Positions 37,046 to 48,290 of a DNA stretch of 64,000 nt are shown here, one piece after another. Both the position numbers and the translations under genes were made by a program. The notes below the pieces were generated by a model. It was not told the DNA's origin, made no database searches, and saw only the letters and a list, made by a program, of their open reading frames with translations. Positions within the stretch are counted from its first letter, which is position 1. Every line of letters begins with the position of its first letter. Origin of the DNA: Hyperoplus lanceolatus (lineage: Eukaryota; Chordata; Actinopteri; Uranoscopiformes; Ammodytidae); contig CM049397.1 in the NCBI GenBank assembly GCA_026929865.2, positions 3,790,001-3,854,000 on the forward strand, written 5' to 3'.

Positions 37046-38575
37046 TTATGAAAAACCAAACATTGCCGGTGTTTGGGCACACTTTTTAGGTTATTGGGGT
37101 CCCTACCAGCACACACAAGCTTCAAAAAGTCATATGTCAGTTTCTTCTAGGACGCTTATTTAGAAAAAGGGGGGATTTGAAGGTCTGTTCCAAAAAACAC
37201 CGACTGATGACGAAATTGGTCGGTTTTCATTAACATTATACTCCCACGGGAAAGCTCGCCAGAAACTTGGCAGTTGATTCACAAATCAAGACGCCCCGTT
37301 GGTAACCACACACACCTGGAACTGCACCTGCTAACAGAGGTGGAAAGAGTACAAAAATATTCTACTCAAGTAAAAGTAAAAGTACTGGTCTAAAAATCTT
37401 CTGAAGTAAAAGTAAAAAAAGTAGCTGATTTACTAGTTACTTTTTAACAGTGGAAGGGGGCAGGGGTCTCTTCAGTGTAGGGCATTATATATATAGACAA
37501 ACTAGTTTTGTTTAATTAATGCAACACTTTTACAAATTAAACAAATCATGTCACCACACATGTATGGATGTATACTGTGTCATTATACTTTAGATAAGTA
37601 AATATGGAGCAAATAGTCTGTTAATGTGGGAATTTAACCGGTCTACAGACCTAAACAGACTGCAGCTGCAGTTCTAATAATATAATTGTGTATAATTGAT
37701 CTAAACCATGGACATTGCAAGGTTAGGCTGCTCGATTTTGACAAATCATAATCATGATTGACATTGTGTAATCACAATTATTATAGACAATTATTCATTG
37801 ATTTAAGAACTGCAACATGCACTTATTTAACATTTGAAACCATGACTTTAAACATAGCCTATCCTAATTGAACTGAAAACAAGGAAAATGCAAATAGCCT
37901 AAGTAAAATATATTTTTAATAATTAAATAAAATAAGTGTCAAAATCAAAATAAACCTTTGCAAATGTTGTTGATAGGGCACGTCTTTTGCTAGCAGGAAT
38001 GTGAGGGCATATTTTATTTATATCTCATGCTTCAAACTTCCCGTGTTTTTTATTCCTTTATTGCTTGGTCATAGACCACTAGAATTGAACTTAAAGTGAG
38101 TAAACTAATAGGTTGTGATGTTTTGAGGTGCAGCTGGGTCGCATATGCCTTATTTCTCTCTCTCTCACAGTCGCGTATGTCATCTGACTCGCGTGTCCGC
38201 GCGTAACATATCTTGACTTGTACATTATTTTAGTCTATTAGTTTTACCTTTCTTCTCGACCAAAGGCTGCCTTTCTGCCGTCTTCTGGAAGTTTTTCAAA
38301 GCTCCCGGCAACACGCACCGTCTCCATCCTACTCTGCACTGTTAAACTGAAAGCTAAACTATCAGGTGAGGGAGGGGCCGATCGCACGGCTGGATGAAAG
38401 GTTTGCTGCATTTAAAAGCCTTCACGTCTTCACGTGCGGTACAATGATAGTTTAACTAGGATTATTTTGTTTTAATGATAATGGGAAGCAATGTTTGTTG
38501 ATATCATGTAGTCGCAATGTGTTCTCTCCTCCTGTCGATCATTCACTGTGTTGGTTTCCGGTGTTGCACCGAGAG
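37046..38575. other. unannotated, with a common fish repeat at 37336-37460
   Basis: GGTGGAAAGAGTACAAAAAT then CTACTCAAGTAAAAGTAAAA at 37340 resembles the terminus of a widespread teleost DNA-element repeat; the opposite end was not found. The rest is AT-rich with no coding signal. Confidence 0.45.
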
Positions 38576-38583
38576 TTGGAGAA

Positions 38584-41175
38584 GCCCCTGACTGCGGCCC
38601 GCAGCCAACGTTGAGGGGGAGGAGACATTGAGGGGGCCGGCACATTGAGGGGGGGAGCCTAAGACCACATTGAGGGGGATGGCGGGGCCTAAGACCACAT
38701 TGAGGGGGACGGCGCTCAGGGCTCTCACTACTGTCTGTCACTCTCTCACATTCACTCCTCAAGCAGGCTAATGCTAGCGCTATGTTAAGCTAGCGGGAGC
38801 CCACGCTGTTAATTAAATACAAACACATGGCACGGGAGTGTTGTGACTGGCTATCTTTCTTGCAGGGTACCTATTACAATGTTAAACGTAGCCTATACTA
38901 CTTGCTGTAGTTTGGTCTGACTTTGGCAGTTGGCATTGTTACATCCGGTTTAGTAATACCAAAATAAGAGTCCTTGTTACATCCAGTTTAGCAATATCAA
39001 AATAAGAGTCCTGCATGGAGCAGTAGCATACAGGGAATGGGCCCTTTTTGTGCCAGCGATCACACCATTTTTGATCAAAGATGTGGTTTTACTTCATATT
39101 TTTAACTAAAATCAATATTCTTATGATTGCCATAAATATTTAAGACATAGTTAAACAAACAGTATATATTTTTTATAAGCTTAAAGGAATACATACCATA
39201 AAGGTGTGACAGGGTTGAAACTAGGGTAACAGGGTTGAAAATGGTAACGGGGTTGAAGGGGACATATACAAATTAGAGTTTATTTTAGACTCAAATTGCT
39301 TTCAACATGCATTAGGTAAAACCAATTCTAATAATTCATTTTAATGAATAGATAACTTCACGATCACAGTACCGGATTGGTGGAATGACTCGAATAAATT
39401 TTGTGAAACAACATTTTATCAAGCTGACCTGGCATATTAAATACCCCTTTCTTGTGAAGAGTGAAGACCCATTGCTATTATGGATTGTATCCACAGAATA
39501 TACATGCTGTTACAGCCATCCTGTTCTTTACCTTGAATATGTGTGTATTAATTATTAGTAATATTAATTGAATTATTAGATGGCAAGGTGCGTGTTTTGG
39601 GCCGCAAATTCGCCTGAGAATGGCAGCCGGTGTCAGTCTGGCAATGTCACAATCAGGTGCAGACACTGTGGAAACATAACTTTGACCGCTTTAATTTAAA
39701 TGTTTGTTTTCCAGCACCTTAACACCGTATATTAAACACCACAGTTAATGCCCCGGAGGCATCGCTTCGCCTTGCTGTGACACATGCATACATGTATCCA
39801 TGATCAGTTAAAGCCTCAAAGTGTTATATGCCTGGAAAATCCTGTCCTTGTTCGGGAAGGAAATCTTTTCAGTAAGGGTTCACAAGTGTCATCTATAGTC
39901 TACTTACAGCAGTGTGTGTCTGGAAATATTGTAAAAAATGCAATTAATCATTTAACAATTCAAACATCTTTATTTTAAGATACTTTTGTTATTGAGTCAC
40001 ATTTTAGGTCAGCCCTGAAACACTACAGCTTGTGAAAATAAACAATATTAACGGTTTTAATAGATTGTGCAATTGTCCCTTTGTTGCTGTTAAAATAGAC
40101 TCATCCATAGTGAATTATGGTGACTATGGCAAGAGAGAGTATAAGGTAAAAATAAGGACAATATGTGTTCTTTGATTGTTCTACACTTTATTGATTAGTT
40201 ATCTTTTCTGTTAATAGTTTACTATGTATTTCTTTTAGTTGTTATTTTTACATTGTTCTGTTGAATAATAAGACTGTTGTTAGGGCTGCTGTGATTGGTG
40301 TAACTTCATGTGCGTCACACCTGTAGCATTTAGTTATGTCTAATTGAGGTATATTTTTAAGCCTTAAATGTGGTCACATTGCATCTGTTAAGGTCATACT
40401 TGGGGTCACAGTGACCCCTTCATAGTTCCCCATATCTTATTTTGACTCTTACTTAATTCATAGGCAGCTGGGCCTGCAACCGTCACAGACAGACAGGTAC
40501 AGGAGTTCTCTTTAGCACATGTCACATTGTTTACAGTGCACACTTAATCATTTTACATACATATATACTTGCTTTTGTAAGTATAGATCTCATTGCTGAC
40601 CCTTGGGAGACACAACACTAATTTAACACTCACAGGATCATCTATGTCCTCATAAGTGAACTGTTACAAGATAGCAAAAGCAATCAACATAGTAGGAAGG
40701 GATGTCCATTGTTAACCTGTTGACCTTTAAGAAGATATTTAACCGGTTAATACTATAGGTTAAACATAAAATTATCTAAATGTTTCTTATATCCGGTTAT
40801 TATTCCAAGTAGGGCCTATGCTACTGCTGCATGCAGGACTCTTATTTTGATATCACTAAACCGGATGTAAGAATGCGTTCTTCATGCAAATAATTAAACA
40901 AGTCATTTAGGCTATACTTAACTTTATAATAGGTCGATGGTACGCAGCAAGAAAGATAGCAAGTCATAATACTCCCGTGCCATCTCTCTGTAACATTTAA
41001 TAAAGAGCGTGGGCTACCGCTAGCTTAACGGCTGCAGCGGACCTCTACGAGTGAATGTGTGAGAAAGAGACGGACAAGCAGCGAGTGCCTGCTCAAGCTC
41101 CCCCCCCTCAATGTGCCGGCCCCCTCAATGTCTCCTCCCCCTCAACGTCCGTCTGCGGGCCGCAGTCAGGGGTAC
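38584..41175. mobile_element. element with long imperfect inverted arms (foldback-like)
   Basis: The left arm, from CCCCTGACTGCGGCCCGCAG through GTTGAGGGGGAGGAGACATT, GTTAAGCTAGCGG and ATCCGGTTTAGTAATACC to about 39040, is repeated in reverse from 41175 back to about 40800. Arms are about 370-460 bp; the left one has extra tandem copies of a CATTGAGGGGG(A/G) unit. An 8-bp near-duplicate, TTGGAGAA at 38576 and TTGGAGAG at 41176, may be the TSD. The interior (39050-40800) is AT-rich with no recognised coding. hAT-like by TSD length, but this is tentative. Confidence 0.7.
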
Positions 41176-41183
41176 TTGGAGAG

Positions 41184-42087
41184 TTGTGACCGGTCAGGAT
41201 ATGTGACCCTAGAGGGCGCTGCTGCAAATGCTGCATGTTGTTTGCCCTTACGTGACGTTGAAGAAGAGTGGCTATGTAACCTACGTAAAGATAAATGCAT
41301 TGCATTACAGCCACGGGCGTAACCTACGAAAAATAGCCCACACTGTCTCCGAAACAACTTCAAAACGTCAGATGGATGCATGAGTAATCGCTGTTTGTTG
41401 CTTTTATGTAGAAAGAGGACACCGACGCCAGGCATAGTAACAGAGTGTGTCCGAAAATTAATCAAACGTTAAGGTAAAATAAAGCATAGTAACGGACTGT
41501 ATCCGAAAATAAGTCAAATGCAAAGCTAAAATGAAATAAAAGGCTACATAAAGTAAGCCTATTTTGACTGTGATTTTCTGTACAATTTAACTTAAAAATA
41601 AATTGTTTCACCATCAAAACATTGTTTGAGTAGCCTTTGTCATCCTAGTGGGCTACAGTTATCTGGACATCTTATTTGGAGTCAGCACAGAGCCACCAGC
41701 GTTATAATGTGTGACCCTATACTCTTAACTACTTCATAAATGAGTAAACCATTTAAAAAAAAAAAATCAGGTGCTCTGTTATTCTATTGCATTAATCATG
41801 ACACATGTAATCTTCTTTGGTGCCATCACAGAGCCAAACTAGTATGGGGTCACCATATCTGACAGCTGTCAGAATGTGTGACTGTGCTCTAACTACCTTA
41901 ATAGTGAGTTAAACATCAAAATATTGTTTTGAGTGCATTTATCATCCTCTGGCATTACTTACTACATTACTACACTTGGTAAAATTAAAGAGAATAGTCA
42001 AATTTACCCATTTTAATACCTCTGTCTTTATTTCAAAATATGAGTTTTTCTGATGCAACCACTCACTCATGAGGGGAAATCTTGTTA

Positions 42088-42146
<59 letters not shown>

Positions 42147-42287
42147 CTTATTTCAGTGCACGGTGTGCACACAGGAGACCAGTGCTCCTTGCACACATGG
42201 CCACATGGGAATCAGCCACTGGCCTCTTCGGGTCAGGCCGATGGTCACGGATGTTGTCAGCACTGAGCTGGGTGCTGGGTGCAGGAT
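41184..42287. other. unannotated, ends in the 3' flank of the Ginger-type gene
   Basis: No coding sequence recognised; GT microsatellite at 42091-42144. Confidence 0.4.
42091..42144. repeat. (GT)n microsatellite
   Basis: About 27 GT units. Open frames through it in several phases are artefacts. Confidence 0.95.
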
Positions 42288-43074
42288 TTATAAGTCGTTG
42301 CATGCCAAACAGCTGTACACTGCCCCACCATCCTTTGATCCAACACAGCTGTGGTGATAACACCGCTCACACTCGTCACACTGGATCTGAAACAAGGTCA
42401 AATTGAAAAGTTTCTATGTATTAGTCTTTTGCAAAATCAGGTTGGTATTTAAAAGGCTAGGATACATTGAACCATAACAGTCAAGTGGAATAAAAAGGCG
42501 GCCCGGGAATGTCATGTGTGTATATGTCATAAAGACACTGTGGATTACATCACACTGAAACAGGGTTACCACAGCAAGTTAAAAACTTCAAATGCTGAAA
42601 TTATTTTGAATATTTTCTAGTACACTGAAACACTTTAGGAAAAAAAATGTACTATTAGTTTGAGAATTTTAAATTTGCAATGTCAGAAAAGAAGCAATCC
42701 ATTGAATACTAATTCCCGCTTTGCAACATTTTGAGATCTTTTGATTGATTTAGGACATTTTTAAACCCCATACTTCTACATAAATACATCATATACCTTT
42801 TAGGATATTTTGTAAACCATACTACAGCTGTTAAAGATTGAGACTCAAACATAGGCCATGTGTATTTAGACTGCTCTCAGTTGCCGTTTATAACATTCTG
42901 CCCTCTGCCTGATACCTGAGCCTCAAACTCAGGCGATACTCTGACTAAGCTCTTAATGCAAAAACTTATCCTAAAATCTCACCCAGTCTGTGGTGGCACT
43001 TGGAGATCCTTCCTCTCTCTCCTTGGCCGTCTCTTCTTTCTCTCCACAATAAAAACAGAGCTGACTGAGATCAT
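42288..43074 (-). pseudogene. two exons for C-terminal PHD finger
   Basis: Exon 43074-42983 begins after TTTACTAG; its first two bases complete the codon started by G at the end of the Ulp1 exon, so the phase (1+2) fits exactly. It reads DLSQLCFYCGEKEETAKERE and ends TTDW at donor GTGAGA. Exon 42386-42288 reads IQCDECERCYHHSCVG and ends AVYSCLACNDL then TAA. The ligands C-x2-C, C-x2-C, H-x2-C, C-x2-C make a C4HC3 PHD finger, with the usual W before IQCD. PHD fingers bind histone H3 tails, so one could steer integration to chromatin. Confidence 0.82.
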
Positions 43075-43741
43075 CTAGTAAAGATATGATATTGATAATG
43101 ACTTATTCGCACTACAAACAAAAATGGGTTAACACACATCGCATCATTTAAAAATTTCCCGCATGTTATAATACATTTATTAAACTTATCAAATTCAAAC
43201 ATATTTTGTAAGAATGTATTACATATGGTGGTTGTGACGAGATTTGGGATAATCAATGTGTATGTACATAACCAAGTTCATTGCATTTTAACCAAACAGA
43301 ATAGGTGTCTTTATTTGTACACATTCTATTTTTTACAAAGAGGCTAAATGAAACAATAAACATTTTAAATTAGATTAGTTTAATCATTAAAGCTGACTCT
43401 GATCTACAAGTATAACCCACCTAAGATCAGCCTTTGAGGCTGTTTATCATTACGTGGTTATCACAAAATATTATATAATACTACATGAAATGACTATAAC
43501 ATTTGATTGACTTATTAAATAATGCAATCTTACAAGGGCTATTACTATACTACTATTACCCATTGATTTTAAAAGGCTTCAAGATATATTAATGCATCAA
43601 TCGTCATTATGCAATTTATTTTGCTGCACATCATCATGTAATGCTGTATATTTACCTTCCAGCTATCCTTGAGATAATATTAATAAGTGCAATATACATT
43701 TTTATAAAACTTCCCTTTAATATCTGTAATGATAAACATAC

Positions 43742-44054
43742 CAGTCTCATTAAGGATTGTGACAGCCACCTCCTTTCTGTAGGCCTCCACTGCCTTAGCT
43801 GAACTTCCAAACACTGGAGACTTGTCTGCCAGGATCTTTTCAGCATACTAAGAATATTTTTAATTAAGTTGGTCAAAAAATACTTTCAGCTTAATGTTTA
43901 AGGTGATATACAATGCAATTTAGATACACTACGGGGAAGTACACTTACTTTCAAGACAAATATTCCACAGGAGGTGTTATCCTTCTGGAGGCTGTGGTTT
44001 GCGGTGCAGGCTGTCCACCTGGATGCATTAAACCCCCTCTGTCTCATGAATGAC
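43742..44054 (-). pseudogene. two exons for cysteine half of a Ulp1-type protease
   Basis: Exon 44054-43949 reads SFMRQRGFNASRWTACTANH then SLQKDNTSCGIFVLK, with donor GTAAGT. Exon 43847-43742 continues YAEKILADKSPVFGSSAKAV and ends NET before donor GTATGT. Q-K-D-N-T-S-C-G-I-F-V is the Gln/Cys motif (Q-x-D-x-x-x-C-G-x-F) of Ulp1/SENP peptidases, which cleave SUMO-like proteins; Cys is the nucleophile. The partner His and Asp region (normally HWTL and a D about 20 residues on) was not found upstream in the 340 bp between this exon and the GPY/F exon. Whether it was lost or lies elsewhere is unclear. Confidence 0.7.
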
Positions 44055-44392
44055 CTAAGAAGAAGTCAGAAAGATAGTATTTATTTTATAGAAGTACATG
44101 AGCTTTACCATGACCTTCATAATGAGACATATCGGACATCAATTACACAAGGAAAAAAAGAGTAAATGAATATGCAAATAACACTATACACTTAAGTAAA
44201 TTAAGGGGAGAGGATTATGCTATGAAATTAGACTTCCAATTGAAAAATATGTCAAATGTAGAACAACACTCTAAATGAAAAAAAAGGTACAGCAATGACA
44301 TATTGACTCTATTTGTATGTTTAAAAATCTTGAGTATCTTCTCTGACTGCCAAACAGTTATTGTCATTACCTATTGTACCTTACCTATTGTA

Positions 44393-44950
44393 TTAAATCT
44401 CATTTAAGTCAAAAAAAACTTTTTGGATGATTATTTTGATATACAAAATATAAACAATAATCATTGTGTTACATTTTTCTGTTTTGGATGTGGTCTCATG
44501 AAGTCCAGCAGCAGGTGCTGCAGTGGCAGGTGATGGGGTTGCAGGTGATGTGGTTGTGGTGGTGGCAGGTGCTGCAGTGACCAATCTCTCAGGGATCCTT
44601 GGATTCTCTTTTTTAAACTTTTTTAAATGATCAATGTTGACCTTATTGAAAGTTTTCCCTGTGCTGTCAACAAGGTCAACACTTTTCCCTTCAATGTGTT
44701 GGACTGTGTATGGTCCAAGGAACTCTGGGTCCAGCTTTCCTCCTTTTCTTTGTTGACTCCTGACATTTCTTCGCAATACCATGTCCCCAACCTGGATGCT
44801 TTGCGTGAACACCATCGATTCCAGTCTTGCCTTTGTTGTTTTTTGGACCTTTTCCTGATTCCCCTGCACAATATTGAGGATCTCTTGCTGGCGCTCAATG
44901 TCAATGGCCACTTGCTCTTCAGAAAAATCCTCCTCAAAGGACCCATCGAC
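44393..44950 (-). pseudogene. exon with GPY/F domain
   Basis: Begins after TTTAAAG at 44950 in phase 0 with the previous exon: VDGSFEEDFSEEQVAID, then IQVGDMVLRRNVRS, LDPEFLGPYTVQHIEG and VNIDHLKKFKK. V-G-D-x-V-L, L-G-P-Y and the closing H-L-K-x-F are the GPY/F module found at the C-terminus of gypsy and Ginger integrases, thought to help DNA binding. The tail is rich in Ala, Pro and Thr (about 44590-44500). The true donor is uncertain; GT at 44472 is one option, and reading through reaches a stop at 44393. Confidence 0.8.
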
Positions 44951-45057
44951 CTTTAAAAACAAATGACAAATTGCAGGAAGAAATTAAACTTGATAGAGTT
45001 CATATAAATAAAAGGTAATTTTGCTTAAAGATAACCATTTTTTAAAGTGTAGTTTAC

Positions 45058-45834
45058 CTGATAGCTTTCTGCCACCTCCGATGGATAACGCGCTTCTCTC
45101 CCGAACATCAAAAAAAAAGGAGAGAAGCACGTTGTTAATTGTTTCTTGGTGCGCAGTCCAAACATAACTGGATCAAGGAACAGATTAGCCTGGTCCAACC
45201 AGACCATCGTACTTCATTTCATTTGTACAGAAGGTCTGGAAGTGCTGTAATTGGCAAACGTTAACTCACTTGGAGGCGGGTGTCTGTCGAAGTTTAAAAC
45301 TATTGGATCTGCCCAGTGCCACTCTGGATTAGCCAACCAATCGCATCACGTTTGGTCATCACGTGTGTCATGAGCCGGCTTTTGATGGTGCCTTCCAGTT
45401 GGACAGGGAACTCGGAAATTTCCGACTTCACTACATATTGTAGTCTATGAATCTACCGGTACCTGGCAACAGTAACTTCTTAGAGCCTAACGTTTAGTTA
45501 TTTGGACGAGAAAGGTTTTAGGCGTCCATACTTTCGCGAGCAGATGCACTGGAACACAGACAGGTCGGAACTCGGAACTACCCAGTCGGAAATCTTCTTC
45601 TTCCGAGTATAAAGGAACGCAGCATTCGACTGAAACTGGAGCGTTCTCAGCCACTCGCTCTGCTCGCTGATTGGACGATCGTAGATTCTCCGGAGAATCT
45701 GGAAAATGCGCTGTACACCCAGACTGACTACTGAAGGAGAAATGAAATTTGGCCGGAAGTAGGCGGGCGGGGGGAGCCAGGCTAGGAACAGATCCCACTT
45801 CTTCGGTTTGTCCTTAACCAGTTTTGAAAGAGCT
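45058..45834 (-). pseudogene. integrase C-terminal exon cut by a MITE
   Basis: Starts after TGTCTAG at 45834 in phase with the previous exon, reading ALSKLVKDKPKKWDLF. Coding then runs into the MITE at 45784 and resumes at 45185 with LDPVMFGLRTKKQL, TTCFSPFFLMFGREARYPSE and ends AESYQ at the GT donor 45057. SPFxLMFGRxARxP is the conserved stretch behind integrase cores in GIN/Ginger proteins. Removing the 599-bp MITE plus one 9-bp duplicate restores the frame exactly, so the insertion is the only lesion in this exon. Confidence 0.87.
45186..45784. mobile_element. TAGCCTGG-type MITE inserted in the integrase exon
   Basis: Starts TAGCCTGGTCCAACCAGACC and ends GGGAGCCAGGCTA. GGAACAGAT is directly outside both ends (45177-45185, 45785-45793), a perfect 9-bp TSD. 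The ends agree with the copies at 17.8 and 19.9 kb, but the interior differs, so it is a different subfamily. Empty site is proven by the coding frame it interrupts. Confidence 0.9.
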
Positions 45835-46099
45835 CTAGACAAACATTAAAAAAACACATGTTGTTATAGCTTAAAAGGCATGGACGATTTTAGTTTATTT
45901 CATTAATTACATGCATTTTAGTCTCATACGTAACCTAATCCACAACAGACAAGTTAAGCAAAAATCCCCCAACATTTCAAAAGCTATTAGTTGTGTTGAT
46001 CACCTATTGGAATTGAAACAGTAGCCTAAGACAAAATAAATACTAGATAAATAAAATAGTAGACACATACAATAACCAATTACATTTATTTATTTTTAC

Positions 46100-46547
46100 C
46101 TCTGAATGGTGCTATTCAGCCTCTCCACCAATCCATTTGTTTGGGGATGGTATGGGGCACAGACTCCTCTTGATCCCAAGAACTGCACACACTTGAGTGT
46201 TGATCTGTAATTGAATAATTTCATGTATGAGTATATATAGCATAAACATAATAAATATTCAACAACAAATTATTAGTTTCTAATTTTTTTCAAACACAAA
46301 TGGAAATACATACTTTGTTAACAAATTCTTTCCCCTGGTCCGTCAGGATTCTTTGGGGAACCTCAAACTGATAAACAAATTTCATCAGGCATTCTGTGAC
46401 ATCTGCGGCAGATTTCGAACGGATGGCATAAGCCTGTGCCCATCGTGTGCAGTAATCTATCATCACACAAATGTACTGGTTCCCCTGGTCTGTTTGGACC
46501 AGTTTGCCAACCAAGTCCATGCCTATTAGTTCAAACGGCCGTTTGAC
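46100..46547 (-). pseudogene. exons for integrase catalytic core (DDE)
   Basis: Exon 46547-46314 is 78 codons: VKRPFELIGMDLVG carries the first Asp, YICVMIDYCTRWAQAYAI is the central strand region, and RILTDQGKEFVNK carries the second Asp. A GT donor follows (46313). Exon 46204-46100 reads CVQFLGSRGVCAPYHPQ then TNGLVERLNSTIQ; Glu of VERLN is the third catalytic residue, about 35 residues after the second Asp, the D,D-35-E spacing of retroviral-type integrases. The frame from exon 3 into exon 4 is off by one base at its start, so either an indel or an alternative acceptor is needed there. Confidence 0.85.
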
Positions 46548-46800
46548 CTGTTTACCAAGTAAAGAAGAAGGGAAAAAAAATCATAATTAGGCATAATGTT
46601 ATTCACACATTACATGCAGGCCTACAAATAGCTAACATTTATTTAATTACCCATAACATGTTTTATCTTGCGAACAAATAAAAAAATATTGTTATGGCAT
46701 GATTATGATAATATTATAGACTGTAATTAAGTTGTAAATGTTTATTACCATTAGCGATAAAATTAATTTAAACAATATTGGATTAAAACAAAACATTTAC

Positions 46801-47321
46801 CTTGATCGGCTTGTAATCAATAGCAGCTTTGATCTGTGCCCGATTCTGTTGACACACGGTGCACTCTGATACCTATAGGCATAGATAGTTAGATTATTTG
46901 AGGTGAACTGTGAATAGGCTGATGAGAGATGCCTGGGCTTCTACTGGCAATGGCTGAATCAGCTTCTGTAAAATTATGACGTGTCTTCTTACAATGAACT
47001 TTTAACATTATAAATCAATTGTGACCTTTTTCTATTACATTTTAGTGTGGCAGCAATAGATCTATCCTACGCATTTAAAACAATAAAATAGCAGAGAGAA
47101 ATTTCATAAACCAACATACCCATTTTTCAATGTCTAACGACATCGAAGGCCAATAAAAACGTTGGGAAATGGCATCCCTCGATTTAATTTGCCGCAGTGT
47201 GCCCCAAGTTCACTGGCGTGAAAATCTTTGAATACTGCATCTGCTTCAGCTGCACCACAAACAACTTTTGCTCTAGCTTCTCTCTCAGATCCCTTGTATC
47301 TTACATAGAACAACTCTTTGT
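46801..47321 (-). pseudogene. exons for integrase H2C2 zinc finger
   Basis: Exon 47321-47120 starts after TTTTAG and reads DKELFYVRYKGSEREA, then DFHASELGAH. One base is missing at the HCG junction; after it the frame is RDAISQRFYWPSMSLDIEKW. A GT donor follows at 47119. Exon 46872-46801 continues VSECTVCQQNRAQIKAAI and ends at a GT donor at 46800. The two His come from the first exon and the two Cys (C-T-V-C) from the second. The zinc finger helps integrases multimerise and hold DNA ends. Phase is 0 at both junctions. The intron sits between W and V, identical to the copy at the left window edge. Confidence 0.8.
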
Positions 47322-47680
47322 CTAAAAGAGAGATTCACATTCATTAGGACTGGATTCTGTGTTTTAGATATTATTTTGTAATAACGCATATTACAGGGGG
47401 CAAAGTCATTTTATGGTCATGGCATTTTGTAAAAGGTTGTTCACCTGAATTGATATCTACCTTACAGCATCACAACCTGGGTGGACAACCTGGTCAACTA
47501 ACTGCTGGAAAGCTACAGGGGGCGGAAATAGCAAATCGGAACCACAGTTTAATGCAAGAGTAAAATTTTAATATTTTAACTTGAAGATATCATCATGAAA
47601 CTTTGAAAGTGGATTTCAAAAATGTTAGAATATGCAAATTATGCATATTTAGCATATTATGCACACATTTGCCAATAAAA
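47322..47680. other. upstream flank of the Ginger-type gene
   Basis: A possible further exon on minus around 47518-47465 (VAFQQLVDQVVHPGC followed by GTAAGG) could carry part of the N-terminus, but its phase does not join cleanly, so it is not called. Confidence 0.3.
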
Positions 47681-48150
47681 AAAATCTAGATGTTGGATAA
47701 AGCCAGAGTTAAAATGTCTATTGCATTGTGTGAATTTTGACAACATATGAGTGTATTAAGTTTCTAAATAACAAACTTCCTCTGAGAAATGGTGTGATAA
47801 TTTTGGTTTGATACTAGATATACATAGTTTGGTAGTTTTTTTTTAATACTCTGACTCAAAAATCTTAAATTCTAAAGCACTTACATCAACTAAACTTGCC
47901 ATTACTATTCGTGGCACTATTCTAAAGGTTAATACAGAAGAATGTGTTCATATGTTGTTCATTATCTGATTTATGAGACATTTTCTTCTTCAAAACATGA
48001 TGAAAATGCATTTTTATGCCCTTTACATAGTATTTTTTTATTAATGAAATAAAAAAAGCTGTATCCCAAATCTGTTCTGTTCAGACACTAATATGTTGTC
48101 AAAATGCAATAAAGATTTGAACTCTGGCTTTATCCATCATCTAGATTTTT
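47681..48150. mobile_element. MITE with ~75-bp inverted arms
   Basis: Left AAAATCTAGATGTTGGATAA and GCCAGAGTTAAAATGTCTAT are matched in reverse by CTCTGGCTTTATCCATCATC and TAGATTTTT at 48121-48150; matching continues inward through TTTTGACAACATAT. The sequence left of it (47580-47680) is shared with the 18.2-19.4 kb repeat. Tc1 copy B starts directly right of it. Confidence 0.6.
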
Positions 48151-48290
48151 GGTTTTCAGGTGTGCCACATCAAGATGCTGATCTGACATCATGATTAGTG
48201 CACAGGTGTGCCTTAGACTGTCCACAATAAAAGGCCACTCTGAAATGTGCATTTTTTTGCTTTATTGGGGGTCTGGGGACTCAGAACCAG

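Larger units (their letters stand above)
42288..47321 (-). pseudogene. Ginger1-type transposase gene: integrase + GPY/F + Ulp1 + PHD, multi-exon
   Basis: At least ten exons on minus with GT-AG junctions: 47321-47120, 46872-46801, 46547-46314, 46204-46100, 45834-45058 (split by a MITE), 44950 to about 44473, 44054-43949, 43847-43742, 43074-42983, 42386-42288. The order is H2C2 zinc finger, integrase core, GPY/F, cysteine half of a Ulp1 protease and a PHD finger ending in TAA. Cut-and-paste Ginger1 transposons are known to use a gypsy-like integrase and, as I recall, to carry extra Ulp1/OTU and PHD domains. Introns rule out a simple LTR retrotransposon copy. Frameshifts in the first and fourth exons, the MITE, and a missing Ulp1 His part show decay. 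N-terminal exons and terminal repeats were not found. Confidence 0.75.

Noticed and set aside
37336..37460. tRNA-derived SINE
   Set aside because: No A- or B-box promoter sequence could be read; it looks like a DNA-element terminus instead.
44393..47321. LTR retrotransposon pol gene
   Set aside because: Introns at conserved positions, no reverse transcriptase, no LTRs, and PHD/Ulp1 domains downstream.
47465..47525. Additional N-terminal exon of the Ginger-type gene
   Set aside because: Reading VAFQQLVDQVVHPG is plausible, but neither donor choice joins the next exon in phase.
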